Shown one piece after another: positions 11,684-21,691 of a stretch of 64,000 bases of DNA (positions are counted from its first letter, which is position 1; each line of letters opens with the position of its first letter). This DNA comes from Pseudomonas viridiflava (GTDB lineage: Bacteria > Pseudomonadota > Gammaproteobacteria > Pseudomonadales > Pseudomonadaceae): positions 1-64,000 of the forward strand of contig NZ_UTBG01000014.1 in assembly GCF_900580675.1 (NCBI RefSeq). Reading direction: 5' to 3'. The notes under the pieces were generated by a model that worked only from the letters and a program-made list of their open reading frames with translations, had not been told where the DNA came from and did no database searches. The position numbers and the translations under genes are program-made.

Positions 11684-13012
11684 TCAGTTAACCAACGACC
11701 CGCGCAGCGAGTGCGGTTGCGCCGCATCGATGTGCACATCGGCGAACTGGCCGATCAGGGTCGGATTATCACAGCGGAAGTTGACGATTCGGTTGTTCTC
11801 GGTCCGGCCCTGCAGCTCGCCAGGGTCCTTTTTCGAGTAGTCGGTGACCAGAATGCGCTGGGTCGACCCGACCATTTGTCGGCTGATCTCGAAACCCTGC
11901 TGGTTCAGGCGGTGTTGCAGGGCGTTCAAGCGCTCTTTTTTCAACGCCTCCGGGGTTTCGTCCAGCAGATCGGCGGCCGGTGTGCCGGGGCGCTGGCTAT
12001 AGACGAACGAGTAGGAGAAGTCGAAACCGACGTCTTCGATCAGCTTCATGGTCTGCTGGAAGTCTTTCTCGGTTTCGCCGGGGAAGCCGACGATAAAATC
12101 CGAACTGATGCAAATGCCCGGCACCGCCGCGCGCAATTTGCGCAGTTTGGATTTGTATTCCAGCGCCGTGTGGTTGCGCTTCATCGCCGACAGAATGCGG
12201 TCGGAGCCCGATTGCACCGGCAGATGCAGGTGTTTGACCAGTTCCGGCACTTCGGCGTGGGCCTGGATCAGGCTGTCGGAAAACTCCAGCGGGTGCGAAG
12301 TGGTGTAGCGAATACGCTCAATGCCGTCGACGGCGGCAACCACGCGGATCAACTCCGCCAGGTCCGCCAGGCGCCCGTCGTGGGTCAAGCCGCGATAGCC
12401 GTTGACGTTCTGGCCCAGCAGGGTGACTTCGCGCACGCCGTTTTCGGCCAGGTGGATGATTTCTGACATCACGTCGTCAAATGGCCGGCTGACTTCTTCA
12501 CCGCGGGTGTAGGGCACCACGCAGAAGGTGCAGTACTTGCTGCAGCCTTCCATTACCGACACGTAGGCACTCGGGCCGTCGATGCGTGGCTCGGGCAAAT
12601 GGTCGAATTTTTCGATTTCCGGGAACGAGACGTCAACCTGCGGCAACTTGGTGAGGCGTGCGGCGTCGATCATTTCCGGGAGGCGGTGCAGGGTCTGTGG
12701 GCCAAAGACCACGTCGACATAGGGCGCGCGATCGCGGATCGCGGCGCCTTCCTGGCTGGCCACGCAGCCGCCGACGGCGATTACCATGTCGGGGTTGGCC
12801 AGCTTCAATTCACGCCAGCGGCCCAGCTGCGAGTACACACGGTCCTGGGCCCGCTCGCGGATCGAGCAGGTATTGAGCAGGATTACGTCGGCATCTTCGG
12901 CACGTGCGGTGACTTCCAGGGCCTGGTGTTCGCCCAGCAAGTCGACCATGCGCGAGCTGTCGTACTCGTTCATCTGGCAACCGTGGGTTTCGATATAAAG
13001 CTTCTTGGCCAT
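11684..13012 (-). CDS. miaB: tRNA-2-methylthio-N6-dimethylallyladenosine synthase
   Basis: Radical-SAM methylthiotransferase that makes ms2i6A37 in tRNAs. The protein is 442 aa from ATG 13012 ([19 protein letters not shown]). An N-terminal UPF0004 domain with three cluster-binding Cys is followed by the radical-SAM motif CSKYCTFC in [19 protein letters not shown] and a C-terminal TRAM domain. It is divergent from the DUF1820 gene. Confidence 0.97.
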   Translation of the reverse strand: MAKKLYIETHGCQMNEYDSSRMVDLLGEHQALEVTARAEDADVILLNTCSIRERAQDRVYSQLGRWRELKLANPDMVIAVGGCVASQEGAAIRDRAPYVDVVFGPQTLHRLPEMIDAARLTKLPQVDVSFPEIEKFDHLPEPRIDGPSAYVSVMEGCSKYCTFCVVPYTRGEEVSRPFDDVMSEIIHLAENGVREVTLLGQNVNGYRGLTHDGRLADLAELIRVVAAVDGIERIRYTTSHPLEFSDSLIQAHAEVPELVKHLHLPVQSGSDRILSAMKRNHTALEYKSKLRKLRAAVPGICISSDFIVGFPGETEKDFQQTMKLIEDVGFDFSYSFVYSQRPGTPAADLLDETPEALKKERLNALQHRLNQQGFEISRQMVGSTQRILVTDYSKKDPGELQGRTENNRIVNFRCDNPTLIGQFADVHIDAAQPHSLRGSLVN

Positions 13013-13044
13013 GGGAATCGTCAACTGGTGGTAAAGAACCGCGC

Positions 13045-13050
13045 ATTATA
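13045..13050 (-). promoter_or_regulatory. -10 box of the miaB promoter
   Basis: The minus strand reads a perfect TATAAT about 32 nt upstream of the miaB ATG. No good -35 is visible at 17-18 bp (TAGGAA is the best). Confidence 0.5.
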
Positions 13051-13093
13051 GGGGGCATGCTCATTGGTTCCTAGCGTTGTGCATCGGGTGCCA

Positions 13094-13102
13094 TGCTATA
13101 GT
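13094..13102 (+). promoter_or_regulatory. extended -10 of the DUF1820 gene promoter
   Basis: TGCTATAGT is an extended -10 (TGn plus TATAGT) about 42 nt before the ATG at 13144. The -35 region is weak. Confidence 0.45.
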
Positions 13103-13143
13103 TCGCGCCCTCTTTTATATCCCCGATGTGTTGCTCGCCCACC

Positions 13144-13470
13144 ATGACCAAACGTGAAGCTCCAATCTATAAGGTGATTTTCCTTAACCAGGGCCAGGTG
13201 TTCGAAATGTACGCCAAGCAGATCTATCAAAGTGATCTGTGGGGCTTCCTGGAAGTGGAAGAGTTCGTCTTTGGCGAGCGCACCCAGTTGGTCGTCGACC
13301 CGGGCGAGGAGAAACTCAAGGCGCAATTTGAAGGCGTGGTGCGCAGCTTTGTGCCGATGCATTCGATTGTGCGCATCGATGAAGTCGAGCGCCTGGGCAC
13401 GCCGAAGATCAGCGAAGCGCGGGGCACCAGCAATGTGATGCCATTTCCTATGCCGATGCCTGAGAAGTAA
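13144..13470 (+). CDS. DUF1820 family protein
   Basis: A 108-aa soluble protein starting MTKREAPIYKV, with the DUF1820 features KVIFLNQGQVFEMYAKQ and GFLEVEEFVFGE. The family has no known function and sits next to miaB in Pseudomonas. An upstream start at 13126 would overlap the promoter region and adds nothing conserved. Confidence 0.88.
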   Translation: MTKREAPIYKVIFLNQGQVFEMYAKQIYQSDLWGFLEVEEFVFGERTQLVVDPGEEKLKAQFEGVVRSFVPMHSIVRIDEVERLGTPKISEARGTSNVMPFPMPMPEK

Positions 13471-13492
13471 GACTCAAGACCGAAGCGCACCC

Positions 13493-13559
13493 CTCGCAGG
13501 CAAGCCAGCTCCCACATTTGGAATGCATTCCCTGTGGGAGCTGGCTTGCCTGCGATAGC
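13493..13559. repeat. REP doublet between convergent genes
   Basis: Inverted pair of the AGCTGGCTTGCCTGC type, arranged with the TGTGGGAG ends facing each other around the spacer TTTGGAATGCATTCCC. It lies between the convergent DUF1820 and Sel1 genes. Confidence 0.88.
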
Positions 13560-13579
13560 GGTAAAAGGGTTTAGCTGGA

Positions 13580-14134
13580 TCAGGGCAGCGGTGAAAACGG
13601 CGAGCGCCCATCCGCACTCTGCAGTTCCTGCAGGTAATTGCGGAAAATCTGGCCCAGCACCTGGGTGGCCACTTCCAGTTCATCGCGCTGCATGTGCTCG
13701 GCGACTTCGTCGGCGGTGTCCAGCGCGTCTTCGGCGCCGTTGACCGCGGCCATTTTCAGCACGATATACGCCTGGACGTTATTGGCCGGCACGCCTTCAC
13801 CTTTGAAGAACATGTTGCCCAGCTGGAATTGCGCCTGCGCGTGGCCCTGCAACGAGGCTTTCTCGAAGTAGCTCAAGGCTTTGTTGAGGTCACGGGCGGG
13901 GTTCTTGCTGTCGTGGAAGTACTCGCCCAACTCGTATTGCGCCTGCGCATCCCCGCCATCGGCCTGTTTCTGGCACGCGCTCAGGGCTTCGGCCTGGCTG
14001 TCTGGCTGGGTATTGAGGGTGCAACGACCCATCGCTGGGATTAACAACGAGTTGCCGCCTGCTTGTGCATGTGCCAGCAGCGGCTGAAGGAGCAACAGGC
14101 AGCCCAGAACCAGGGTGCGGCCGGTGCGTTTCAT
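13580..14134 (-). CDS. secreted Sel1/TPR-like repeat protein
   Basis: A 184-aa protein with a clear Sec signal peptide (MKRTGRTLVLGCLLLLQPLL, cleavage after AHAQ) and Sel1-like repeats (AQYELGEYFHDSKNPARD, AQAQFQLGNMFFKGEGVP). Such proteins act as periplasmic scaffolds; the partner is unknown. The start at ATG 14134 is set by the signal peptide. A promoter with -35 TTGTAA and -10 CATAAT lies about 59 nt upstream. Confidence 0.85.
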   Translation of the reverse strand: MKRTGRTLVLGCLLLLQPLLAHAQAGGNSLLIPAMGRCTLNTQPDSQAEALSACQKQADGGDAQAQYELGEYFHDSKNPARDLNKALSYFEKASLQGHAQAQFQLGNMFFKGEGVPANNVQAYIVLKMAAVNGAEDALDTADEVAEHMQRDELEVATQVLGQIFRNYLQELQSADGRSPFSPLP

Positions 14135-14192
14135 GGGAATCGACTTACCTCTGACGGGGCGCGCGGACCCTTGTGGGATCCAATAAGCGCGC

Positions 14193-14222
14193 ATTATGAA
14201 ATAAGCAGGCCTCTGCTTACAA
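14193..14222 (-). promoter_or_regulatory. sigma-70 promoter of the Sel1 gene
   Basis: On the minus strand TTGTAA (14222-14217) and CATAAT (14198-14193) are separated by 18 bp. The -35 overlaps TGCTTACA (14214-14221), which is repeated inverted as TGTAAGCA at 14303-14310. Confidence 0.5.
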
Positions 14223-14317
14223 AGTCTTTACTCGTTTTTCTGCTGGTTGGGCAAGTTATCTGCCGGATTGCAGGTGAATTCTCGAAAAAAGTCGGAGATC
14301 TCTGTAAGCAAAGTAGC

Positions 14318-14352
14318 AAATCAGACACCGCTTGGGCGCTGCCTGATTTTTT
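14318..14352. terminator. terminator downstream of hemL
   Basis: AAATCAG (14318-14324) pairs with CTGATTT (14343-14349) around a GC-rich interior. It lies just past the hemL stop. The long T-run is on the plus side, so it may stop transcription in both directions. Confidence 0.5.
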
Positions 14353-14359
14353 CGGCCGA

Positions 14360-15643
14360 TTATTTCAGTGCAGCGAATGCGCGTTCAGCGGCATCGAGGG
14401 TCAGTTTCAACTCGGCGTCGCCGTGGGCGATCGAGGTGAAGCCGGCTTCGAAAGCGCTCGGCGCCAGGTAAACACCGCCTTCCAGCATCAGGTGGAAGAA
14501 GCGTTTGAACAGGTCGGCATCGCTGCCCATTACGTCATCAAAGGTCACGATGTCGTCGGCGCCGCTGAAATACAGGCCAAACATGCCGCCCGCTTGCGTG
14601 GTAACAAACGGGATACCCGCTGCATCGGCGCGCTGTTGCAGCCCGTCCAGCAGGCGGGTGGTGTAATCGGTCAGCTCGGCATGGAAACCCGGACGGCTGA
14701 TCAGACGCAGGGTGGTCAGGCCGGCGGCCATGGCCAGTGGGTTACCCGAAAGGGTGCCCGCCTGATACACCGGGCCCAGCGGCGCGATGTGCTGCATGAT
14801 TTCGCGTTTGCCGCCGAAGCAGCCAACCGGCATGCCGCCGCCGATGATCTTGCCGAAGGTGCTCAGGTCCGGCGTGATGCCGTAGTGCGCCTGGGCGCCG
14901 CCGAGGGCGACGCGGAAACCGGTCATCACTTCGTCGAAAATCAGCACGACGCCGTGCTTGTCGCACTGTTCGCGCAGGCCTTCGAGAAAGCCCGGGGCAG
15001 GCGGCACGCAGTTCATGTTGCCGGCTACCGGCTCGACGATGATGCACGCCACGTCCTGGCCCACTTCACTGAGCATCTGCTCGACGGCGGCGATGTCGTT
15101 GAACGGCAAGGTCAGGGTGTGTTTGGCGAAGGCGGCGGGTACGCCGGCCGAGCTTGGCACGCCTTGGGTCAGGGCGCCGGAACCGGCTTTGACCAGCAGG
15201 CTGTCGGAGTGGCCGTGGTAGCAGCCTTCGAATTTGATGATGCTGTCGCGGCCAGTGAAGCCACGGGCCAGGCGAATCGCGCTCATGGTGGCTTCGGTGC
15301 CGGAACTGACCATACGCACCATTTCCATCGACGGCACGATGCTGCACACCAGGTCAGCCATTTCGGTTTCCATGGCGGTTGGTGCGCCGTAGGACAGGCC
15401 GTGTTGCAGCTGCTGGCGCACGGCGTCGAGTACATCCGGGTGGCTGTGGCCGAGGATCATCGGGCCCCATGAACCGACGTAGTCGACATAGCGCTTGTCA
15501 TCTTCATCGGTGACGTAGGCGCCTTCGGCATGCTTGAAGAACAGCGGCGTGCCGCCCACGCTCTTGAACGCACGCACGGGGGAGTTCACACCGCCGGGGA
15601 TGTGTTTCTGGGCATTGGCAAACAGGGTTTCGGAACGGGACAT
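14360..15643 (-). CDS. hemL: glutamate-1-semialdehyde 2,1-aminomutase
   Basis: PLP enzyme that makes 5-aminolevulinate for tetrapyrrole synthesis. The protein is 427 aa and starts [18 protein letters not shown]. The PLP-lysine segment [14 protein letters not shown] and the substrate motif [10 protein letters not shown] are intact. It is followed by a terminator and preceded by thiE with an 11-nt gap, so it could be co-transcribed with thiD-thiE. Confidence 0.97.
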   Translation of the reverse strand: MSRSETLFANAQKHIPGGVNSPVRAFKSVGGTPLFFKHAEGAYVTDEDDKRYVDYVGSWGPMILGHSHPDVLDAVRQQLQHGLSYGAPTAMETEMADLVCSIVPSMEMVRMVSSGTEATMSAIRLARGFTGRDSIIKFEGCYHGHSDSLLVKAGSGALTQGVPSSAGVPAAFAKHTLTLPFNDIAAVEQMLSEVGQDVACIIVEPVAGNMNCVPPAPGFLEGLREQCDKHGVVLIFDEVMTGFRVALGGAQAHYGITPDLSTFGKIIGGGMPVGCFGGKREIMQHIAPLGPVYQAGTLSGNPLAMAAGLTTLRLISRPGFHAELTDYTTRLLDGLQQRADAAGIPFVTTQAGGMFGLYFSGADDIVTFDDVMGSDADLFKRFFHLMLEGGVYLAPSAFEAGFTSIAHGDAELKLTLDAAERAFAALK

Positions 15644-15654
15644 GGTCGGGCTCT

Positions 15655-16284
15655 CTAAACTGAATATTTAAGAAGGTCGTTGAAGGCGCGGGCGCGGCGC
15701 GTGACTTCCTGGGTACTGTCGGCACCGAACAGGCCATGCACCACGGCCAGCAGGTCGGCACCGTGGGCCACCAGCGGTTCGGCGTTTTCCAGGGTGACGC
15801 CGCCGATCACGCAGATCGGCAGGTGCAGGCGAGTGCGGGCCTGGGCGAGCATTTCGACCGTGGCGGCAGGGGCGCCGGGCTTGGTAGTGGAATTGAAGAA
15901 GCGGCCGAAGGCGACATAGCTGGCGCCCTCCCTGGCGGCCTGCTCGGCCAGTTCGATCTGGCTGTGGCACGTCGCGCCAATAATGGCTTTGGAACCGAGC
16001 AAGGCGCGGGCCGGGGTCAGCGGCCCGTCGGTCTGGCCCAAGTGCACGCCGACGCCCAGGCGCGCGGCCAACTCTGCATCGTCGTTGATAATCAGCTGGG
16101 TCTTGTAGCGCGAGCACAGTTCACGCAACTTCTCGGCCTCACGCAGGCGCCGGGCTTCGTCGGTACTTTTGTCGCGGTACTGCAACAGGGTCACGCCACC
16201 GTCCAACGCCGCTTCGACGTAGGCGAGGAATTTGCCGGCCAACAGTTGGCCGTCGGTAATGGCATAAAGGCCACGTAGTTTCAT
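15655..16284 (-). CDS. thiE: thiamine-phosphate synthase
   Basis: Couples HMP-pyrophosphate with the thiazole phosphate to give thiamine phosphate. A 209-aa TIM barrel with [20 protein letters not shown] and [12 protein letters not shown], all typical. It lies between thiD and hemL on the same strand with short gaps. Confidence 0.96.
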   Translation of the reverse strand: MKLRGLYAITDGQLLAGKFLAYVEAALDGGVTLLQYRDKSTDEARRLREAEKLRELCSRYKTQLIINDDAELAARLGVGVHLGQTDGPLTPARALLGSKAIIGATCHSQIELAEQAAREGASYVAFGRFFNSTTKPGAPAATVEMLAQARTRLHLPICVIGGVTLENAEPLVAHGADLLAVVHGLFGADSTQEVTRRARAFNDLLKYSV

Positions 16285-16301
16285 CGGGCAGGCCTCTTGG
16301 C

Positions 16302-17099
16302 TTACGAGCAGAAATCCAGCGGCAGACGGCGCGGCACAAACTGGCCCTGGCCGAGTTGTTCGGCGTCACGCAGGGTGCGCCAAGTGTAGTTGAGCGCTGA
16401 TTGCACCGCGCTGACCAGGCCCTCGCCGTGGGCGATGCGCCCGGCCAGGGCGCTGGCCAGCGTGCAGCCCGAACCGTGGTAGCTGCCGGGCAGGCGCTGG
16501 CAGGTAAAGGTCTGGCGGGTGCCATCGCGGCTGTACAAGCGGTTGTGCACTTGATGCTCGTCGCCATGGCCGCCGGTGATCAGCAGGTGCTTGATATACG
16601 GCAACAGTTTCTCGGCGCATTCGTCCGCGGTGCCCTCGGGCAGTTCGGCAAGGATGCGCGCTTCCGGCAGGTTCGGCGTGGCAATCAGCGACAACGGCAA
16701 CAGCCGCTCGCGCATGGCATAGCCAACCTCGTCCTTGCCCAGGCTGCCGCCGCCACCGGCGCGCAGCACCGGGTCGCACACCACCGGCAGGTGCGGGTGC
16801 GCCTGCAGCAGTTCGACCACGGTGTCGACCATCGCGGTTGAGCCGAGCATGCCCAGCTTGACCGCCGCGACTTCAGAGTCGCCGAGCACGGCGTTGGCCT
16901 GGGCCAGCACCCACTCGCGGTCGAGCACGCGGAAATCGCTGACGTTGACGGTGTTCTGCACGGTCAGCGCGGTGACGGCCGGGGCCGCATGGCAGCCTTG
17001 GGCCAGCAGGGCTTCGATATCTGCCTGCAAGCCGGCGCCACCACTGGGATCATGGCCGGAGAGACAGAGGACAACAGGGCGAGAACTGTAGATATTCAT
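16302..17099 (-). CDS. thiD: hydroxymethylpyrimidine / phosphomethylpyrimidine kinase
   Basis: Ribokinase-family enzyme that phosphorylates HMP twice for thiamine synthesis. The protein is 265 aa from ATG 17099 ([12 protein letters not shown]). It has the N-terminal [16 protein letters not shown] and the C-terminal anion-hole motif [14 protein letters not shown] longer start at 17234 adds an unrelated extension. It heads thiD-thiE-hemL. No TPP riboswitch was recognised upstream. Confidence 0.96.
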   Translation of the reverse strand: MNIYSSRPVVLCLSGHDPSGGAGLQADIEALLAQGCHAAPAVTALTVQNTVNVSDFRVLDREWVLAQANAVLGDSEVAAVKLGMLGSTAMVDTVVELLQAHPHLPVVCDPVLRAGGGGSLGKDEVGYAMRERLLPLSLIATPNLPEARILAELPEGTADECAEKLLPYIKHLLITGGHGDEHQVHNRLYSRDGTRQTFTCQRLPGSYHGSGCTLASALAGRIAHGEGLVSAVQSALNYTWRTLRDAEQLGQGQFVPRRLPLDFCS

Positions 17100-17374
17100 G
17101 GTGCGCGAGCTTACCACCAAACGCTTTTTGCGTGGCCGTCCGGCGATGCTTGAATTTTGCCCTGATGGCGACGCTTTTTTGGCGCTTTGTAAGGCACTGC
17201 AATCCGCCGAAAGCCACGTCCTAGAGCCTTTCAAAAAATTATTTCAATGGTGTCCAATGGCCTTTAGCGGCTATGCTAAAGTGGATCCAAACAACTTAAT
17301 GTACTGCCGGTGTACGTCTTCTCAAAAGGAATGGGGGGCTTTTGACATAACCGGGCACGCCACGCTGGGGCTCT
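17100..17374. other. intergenic region between thiD and the histidine kinase
   Basis: 275 bp between divergent genes. A plausible -10 (TATGCT, about 17270-17275) lies on the plus strand without a convincing -35. A stretch of GGGG before the ATG at 17375 serves as ribosome-binding site. Nothing else was recognised. Confidence 0.4.
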
Positions 17375-19765
17375 ATGCGCTATTTGCTGATTCTATTGTT
17401 GTGCGGGCTACCGATGCTCGCCAGCGCCATCGAGTTCAACCAGGACACGCGAAGCCTGCCGCTGGGCCGAGTCATGCAAGTGCTCGAAGACCCGACGGAT
17501 GCCCTCACCATCGCCGACGTCAGCTCCCCCGCCTATGCTGGCAAGTTCAAGCCTCATGACAAAAACACCCTGAATGCCGGCTATTCGCGCTCGGTGTTCT
17601 GGCTCAAGGTCGACCTGCATTACACCGCCAGGGACACCCGCGCACCGCGCACCTGGTTCCTGGAGCTGGCGTACCCGCCGCTGAATCATCTGGACATGTA
17701 CCAGAACGACGGCACCGGCACCTATCGATTGACCACCCGCACCGGCAGCGCCTTGCCGTTTTCCAGCCGCGAAGTGCGCCAGAGCAACTATCTGTTCAAG
17801 CTCAACTTTGTGCCGGATCAGCAACAAACGATCTACCTGCGCCTGCAGAGCCAGGGCTCGATCCAGGCCCCGCTGACGCTCTGGGCCGGCACCGCTTACC
17901 TCGAACAACAGCCGCTGCGCCTCTATGTGCTCGGCGCAATCTATGGCGTACTGCTGGGAATGCTGGTCTACAACCTGTTCATTTACCTGAGCGTGCGCGA
18001 CACCAGCTACTTGTATTACATCCTGTATATCGCCTCGTTCGGTCTGTACCAGCTGTCGGTGAACGGCGTGGCGGTGGAGTTCTTCTGGCCGAACAACCCG
18101 TGGTGGGCGAATGCCGCGGTGCCGTTCCTGATCGGCTCGGCGGCGCTGTTCGGCAGTTTGTTTGCACGCAGTTTCTTGCATACCGCCCAGCACAGCCGCT
18201 GGATCAACCGACTGTTGCTGGCACTGGTGGCGTGCGGTGCGGTGGTGATGTTGCTGTCGCTGATGACCAGCTACGCGCTGGCGCTGCGGCTGGCCACCGG
18301 CCTGGCGCTGGTGTTTACCGTGACGATCTTCGTCGCCGCCATCAAGGCCTGGTATTGCGGCCAGCGCATGGCGCGCTACTTCATCATCGCCTGGTCGGCG
18401 TTCCTGCTGGGCGGGGTGGTCAATACGCTGATGGTGCTGGGCTACCTGCCCAATGTGTTCCTCACCATGTACGCCAGCCAGATCGGCTCGGCGATCGAAG
18501 TGGCGCTGTTGTCCCTGGCCCTGGCCGACCGCATCAACTCGATGCGCGAGCAGCAGGCACAGATCCTGCTCGATGCCAGCCAGAAGCTCGAAGTGCTCAA
18601 CCAGCAATTGGCCCGCAGCAACCGGCTCAAGGATGAATTCCTCGCCACCCTGACCCACGAGCTGCGCACGCCGATGAACGGAGTGATTGGCTCCCTCGAG
18701 TTGATGCAGACCGTGCCGCTGGACCCAGACCTGGCGCAGTACCAGCAAACCGCCGCCGGCTCGGCACGGGACATGATGCGCATGGTCAATGGCATCCTCA
18801 CCCTCACCGAACTGCAGGCTGGGCGGCTGACTGCCCAACCCCAGCAGTTCAGCCTGCGCGGTGTGCTGGATACCTTGCGCCAGCAGTTCAATGCCAGCGC
18901 CCAGAGCAAAGGCCTGGCGTTTTCCATCGACGTGGCCGATGAGCTGCCGGACCGCCTGGTCGGCGACGCCGACAAACTGCTGCAATGCCTGGATTGCCTG
19001 CTGGACAACGCCTTCAAATTTACCCACGAAGGCGCCGTGCGCCTGCGCGTAGTGGGCGTGCCGCACAGTGACGGTCAGGTGCGCCTGAGCTTTATTGTTA
19101 CTGATACCGGTATCGGTTTTGCTTTCCTTGACGAAGCCACCCTGTACCAGCGCTTCTTCCAGGTCGATGGCTCGACCACCCGCGAATACGGAGGCCTGGG
19201 CATTGGCCTGGCAATCTGCCGGCAGTTGATCGAGCTGCTCGGCGGGCGCTTGACCCATCACTCCGAGCCCAGCAGAGGCAGCCGCTTCCAGTTGGAAATG
19301 GAGGCCAGCCTGGCACCGCCCGAGCTAAAGCCGGCGCAGGATCGGCAGCGCGCGCCGCAGGAATGCGCGGTGCTGCTGGTGGACGACAACAGCGTCGGCC
19401 AATTGGCGGTGCGCGGGATGTTGCTCAAGCTCGGTTACCGGGTGAAAACCGTCGACAGCGGCCCGGCTGCATTGGCGGCCTTGCAGGGGGCAGGTTTTGA
19501 CGCGGTCCTGTTGGATGTACCTGAAGGCGGGTTCTCGCTGTGTTGTCAGATTCGTGCACTGCCCGGCTGTGCGGAGTTGCCGGTGATCGCCTTGAGTTCG
19601 TCGCTGAATGTGTCGGAGCGCGAGCGGTGCCACGGCATCGGCGTCACCGAGCGCCTCGCCAAGCCCGTGCGTTTCGATGCCTTGCAGGCGGTGTTGGAGC
19701 GCCATCTACTGCGCCAGGCAGAGGACGAAAGCGCCGTGTATTCGGCGGGTATGCCACTTTTTTAA
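17375..19765 (+). CDS. hybrid sensor histidine kinase, 7TMR-DISM type
   Basis: A 796-aa membrane sensor. A signal peptide (to about residue 18, ASAIEF) precedes a periplasmic DISM extracellular domain (to ~170) and seven membrane segments (~185-385). A coiled linker leads to HisKA with phospho-accepting His428 in LTHELRTPMNG, a HATPase with N-box LDNAFKFT and G-boxes DTGIGF and GLGIGLA, and a C-terminal receiver with LLVDDNS and Asp714. The receiver loop after Asp714 reads VPEGGFS, about three residues shorter than usual. No cognate regulator is adjacent; ligand unknown. Confidence 0.9.
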   Translation: MRYLLILLLCGLPMLASAIEFNQDTRSLPLGRVMQVLEDPTDALTIADVSSPAYAGKFKPHDKNTLNAGYSRSVFWLKVDLHYTARDTRAPRTWFLELAYPPLNHLDMYQNDGTGTYRLTTRTGSALPFSSREVRQSNYLFKLNFVPDQQQTIYLRLQSQGSIQAPLTLWAGTAYLEQQPLRLYVLGAIYGVLLGMLVYNLFIYLSVRDTSYLYYILYIASFGLYQLSVNGVAVEFFWPNNPWWANAAVPFLIGSAALFGSLFARSFLHTAQHSRWINRLLLALVACGAVVMLLSLMTSYALALRLATGLALVFTVTIFVAAIKAWYCGQRMARYFIIAWSAFLLGGVVNTLMVLGYLPNVFLTMYASQIGSAIEVALLSLALADRINSMREQQAQILLDASQKLEVLNQQLARSNRLKDEFLATLTHELRTPMNGVIGSLELMQTVPLDPDLAQYQQTAAGSARDMMRMVNGILTLTELQAGRLTAQPQQFSLRGVLDTLRQQFNASAQSKGLAFSIDVADELPDRLVGDADKLLQCLDCLLDNAFKFTHEGAVRLRVVGVPHSDGQVRLSFIVTDTGIGFAFLDEATLYQRFFQVDGSTTREYGGLGIGLAICRQLIELLGGRLTHHSEPSRGSRFQLEMEASLAPPELKPAQDRQRAPQECAVLLVDDNSVGQLAVRGMLLKLGYRVKTVDSGPAALAALQGAGFDAVLLDVPEGGFSLCCQIRALPGCAELPVIALSSSLNVSERERCHGIGVTERLAKPVRFDALQAVLERHLLRQAEDESAVYSAGMPLF

Positions 19766-19831
19766 GGCGAATGACGGTGCTTAACTGAATTCAGGCCCCA
19801 ACTGACCGTGGCCTTTTCCAGGAGGCCCTTC

Positions 19832-21487
19832 ATGAACCTGCATCAGTTTGCCGAAACCCACGACGTCACCAACCAGCCGCCGTCCCTGGACGGCGCCAAT
19901 CTGTACCGCATCGACCTGCCGCTGCAAGAGTGGTCGCGACGCTGTGGCGCCGGCTGGGCAGAATCACGCATCGACGCGTACGGCGCGCTGGCCGGTGGGC
20001 CGTTGATGGAGGCAGGGTTCCTGGCGAACCAGAACAAACCTGTGTTCAGCAGCCATGACCGCTATGGGCATCGCATCGACTTGGTCGAGTTTCACCCGGC
20101 CTATCACGAGCTGATGCGCACCGCCGTCGAGCATGGCCTGCCGTCGCTCCCATGGGCCCATCCGCAATCCGGCGCGCATGTGGCCCGCGCGGCCATGACC
20201 TACCTGCACAGCCAGGCCGAAGCCGGCACCGGCTGCCCGCTGACCATGACCTTCGCCTGCGTGCCGGCGCTGCGCTTGCAGCCCGATCTGGCGAAGACCT
20301 GGCTGCCGAAAATCCTCAGCACACACTACGACCCGCGCAACGTCAGTATCGCGCACAAGCCCGGCGCGACCATTGGCATGGCGATGACCGAGAAGCAGGG
20401 CGGCACCGACGTGCGCGCCAACACCACCCGTGCTTATCCGGTGGGCGCCGGTGGCCCTGGGCAGGCCTATGAACTGGTGGGCCACAAATGGTTCTGCTCG
20501 GCGCCGATGTGCGATGGGTTTCTGACCCTGGCCCAGACCGACAAGGGCCTGACCTGTTTCCTGCTGCCTCGGCACCGTCCGGATGACACGCGCAACGAGT
20601 TCTATATCCAGCGCCTGAAAAACAAGCTCGGCAACTGCTCCAACGCGTCCAGCGAAGTGGAATTTCGCGGCGCCCTGGCCTGGATGATCGGCGAAGAGGG
20701 GCGCGGCGTGCCGACCATCATCGAGATGGTCGCCATGACCCGCTTCGATTGCATGGTCGGTTCCAGCGCCCTGATGCGCCAGGCGCTGACCCAGGCCAGC
20801 CATCATTGCGCGCATCGTCTGGTGGGCGGGCGCATCCTTAATGAGCAGCCGTTGATGCAAAACGTGCTGGCGGACCTGGCCCTGGAAAGCGAAGCCGCAC
20901 TGGCCTTGAGCATGCGCATGGGCCGGGCGCTGGACCACCTGGGCGATGAGCAGGAAGCCAAGTTCGCGCGGCTGGTGACAGCGGTGGGCAAGTATTGGAT
21001 CTGCAAGCGCGCGCCGGCAATGATCAACGAAGCCGCCGAATGCATGGGCGGTGCCGGGTATGTCGAGGACAGTATTTTGCCGCGGCTGTACCGTGAGGCA
21101 CCGGTGAATTCAACGTGGGAAGGTTCCGGCAACGTGCAGTGCCTGGACGTGCTGCGCGCACTGTCCAAAGAGCCGGGCGTGCTCGAGGCGTTGTTTGTCG
21201 AACTGGGTGATGGGCATGGCGACAAGCAGTTGGCGCGGCATATCGAGCAGTTGAAAGTGGCCTTTATGGACACCCAGGACATCCAGTACCGCGCGCGCCA
21301 ACTGACCGAGGACATCGCCGTGGCGTTGCAGGCCAAGTTGCTGCTGGAGGCGGGCAACGCGGCGGTCAGCGATGGCTTTATTGCCAGCCGCCTCGGCGAA
21401 TCTTCCGGCCGGGTGTATGGCACCTTGCCGCGTGGCGTCGATGTCGGGGCCATCGTCGCGCGCTCAAGCCCCAATGTATCTGAATAA
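19832..21487 (+). CDS. aidB: AidB-type acyl-CoA dehydrogenase family protein
   Basis: A 551-aa flavoprotein of the acyl-CoA dehydrogenase superfamily that aligns throughout with E. coli AidB, a DNA-binding alkylation-response protein. Shared stretches include GMAMTEKQGGTDV, LVGHKWFCSAP, KLGNCSNASSEVEF, MTRFDCMVGSS and VNSTWEGSGNVQCLDVLR. Start ATG 19832 (MNLHQFAETHD) lies behind CAGGAGG. No Ada operator or alkylation operon surrounds it, so regulation may differ from E. coli. Confidence 0.88.
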   Translation: MNLHQFAETHDVTNQPPSLDGANLYRIDLPLQEWSRRCGAGWAESRIDAYGALAGGPLMEAGFLANQNKPVFSSHDRYGHRIDLVEFHPAYHELMRTAVEHGLPSLPWAHPQSGAHVARAAMTYLHSQAEAGTGCPLTMTFACVPALRLQPDLAKTWLPKILSTHYDPRNVSIAHKPGATIGMAMTEKQGGTDVRANTTRAYPVGAGGPGQAYELVGHKWFCSAPMCDGFLTLAQTDKGLTCFLLPRHRPDDTRNEFYIQRLKNKLGNCSNASSEVEFRGALAWMIGEEGRGVPTIIEMVAMTRFDCMVGSSALMRQALTQASHHCAHRLVGGRILNEQPLMQNVLADLALESEAALALSMRMGRALDHLGDEQEAKFARLVTAVGKYWICKRAPAMINEAAECMGGAGYVEDSILPRLYREAPVNSTWEGSGNVQCLDVLRALSKEPGVLEALFVELGDGHGDKQLARHIEQLKVAFMDTQDIQYRARQLTEDIAVALQAKLLLEAGNAAVSDGFIASRLGESSGRVYGTLPRGVDVGAIVARSSPNVSE

Positions 21488-21499
21488 ACACGGTCCAAA

Positions 21500-21589
21500 T
21501 GTGGGAGGGGGCTTGCTCCCGATGGCTGAGTGTCAGTCAGCCTATCTATAAACTGACCCACCGCTATCGGGAGCAAGCCCCCTCCCACA
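21500..21589. repeat. REP doublet, GGGGGCTTGCTCCC type
   Basis: Inverted units TGTGGGAGGGGGCTTGCTCC and GGAGCAAGCCCCCTCCCACA. The interior carries a second inverted pair, TGTCAGTCAG with CTGACC. This sequence type occurs once in the window. Confidence 0.88.
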
Positions 21590-21691
21590 GGGATTGCAGC
21601 CATCTTGAGAGGGCACTCCAATTCAAAGTTTGCGTCTGGCCGGGATACAGGCAAGATAAAGGCCTGCAAGTCAGAACACAGGATGCTTACC

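Noticed and set aside
17100..17374. TPP riboswitch upstream of thiD
   Set aside because: No CTGAGA-type core or matching pairing was found. In Pseudomonas that riboswitch is expected before thiC.
17408..19261. Long open frame antisense to the histidine kinase
   Set aside because: Gln/His/Ala-rich shadow translation. The kinase frame has H, N and G boxes.
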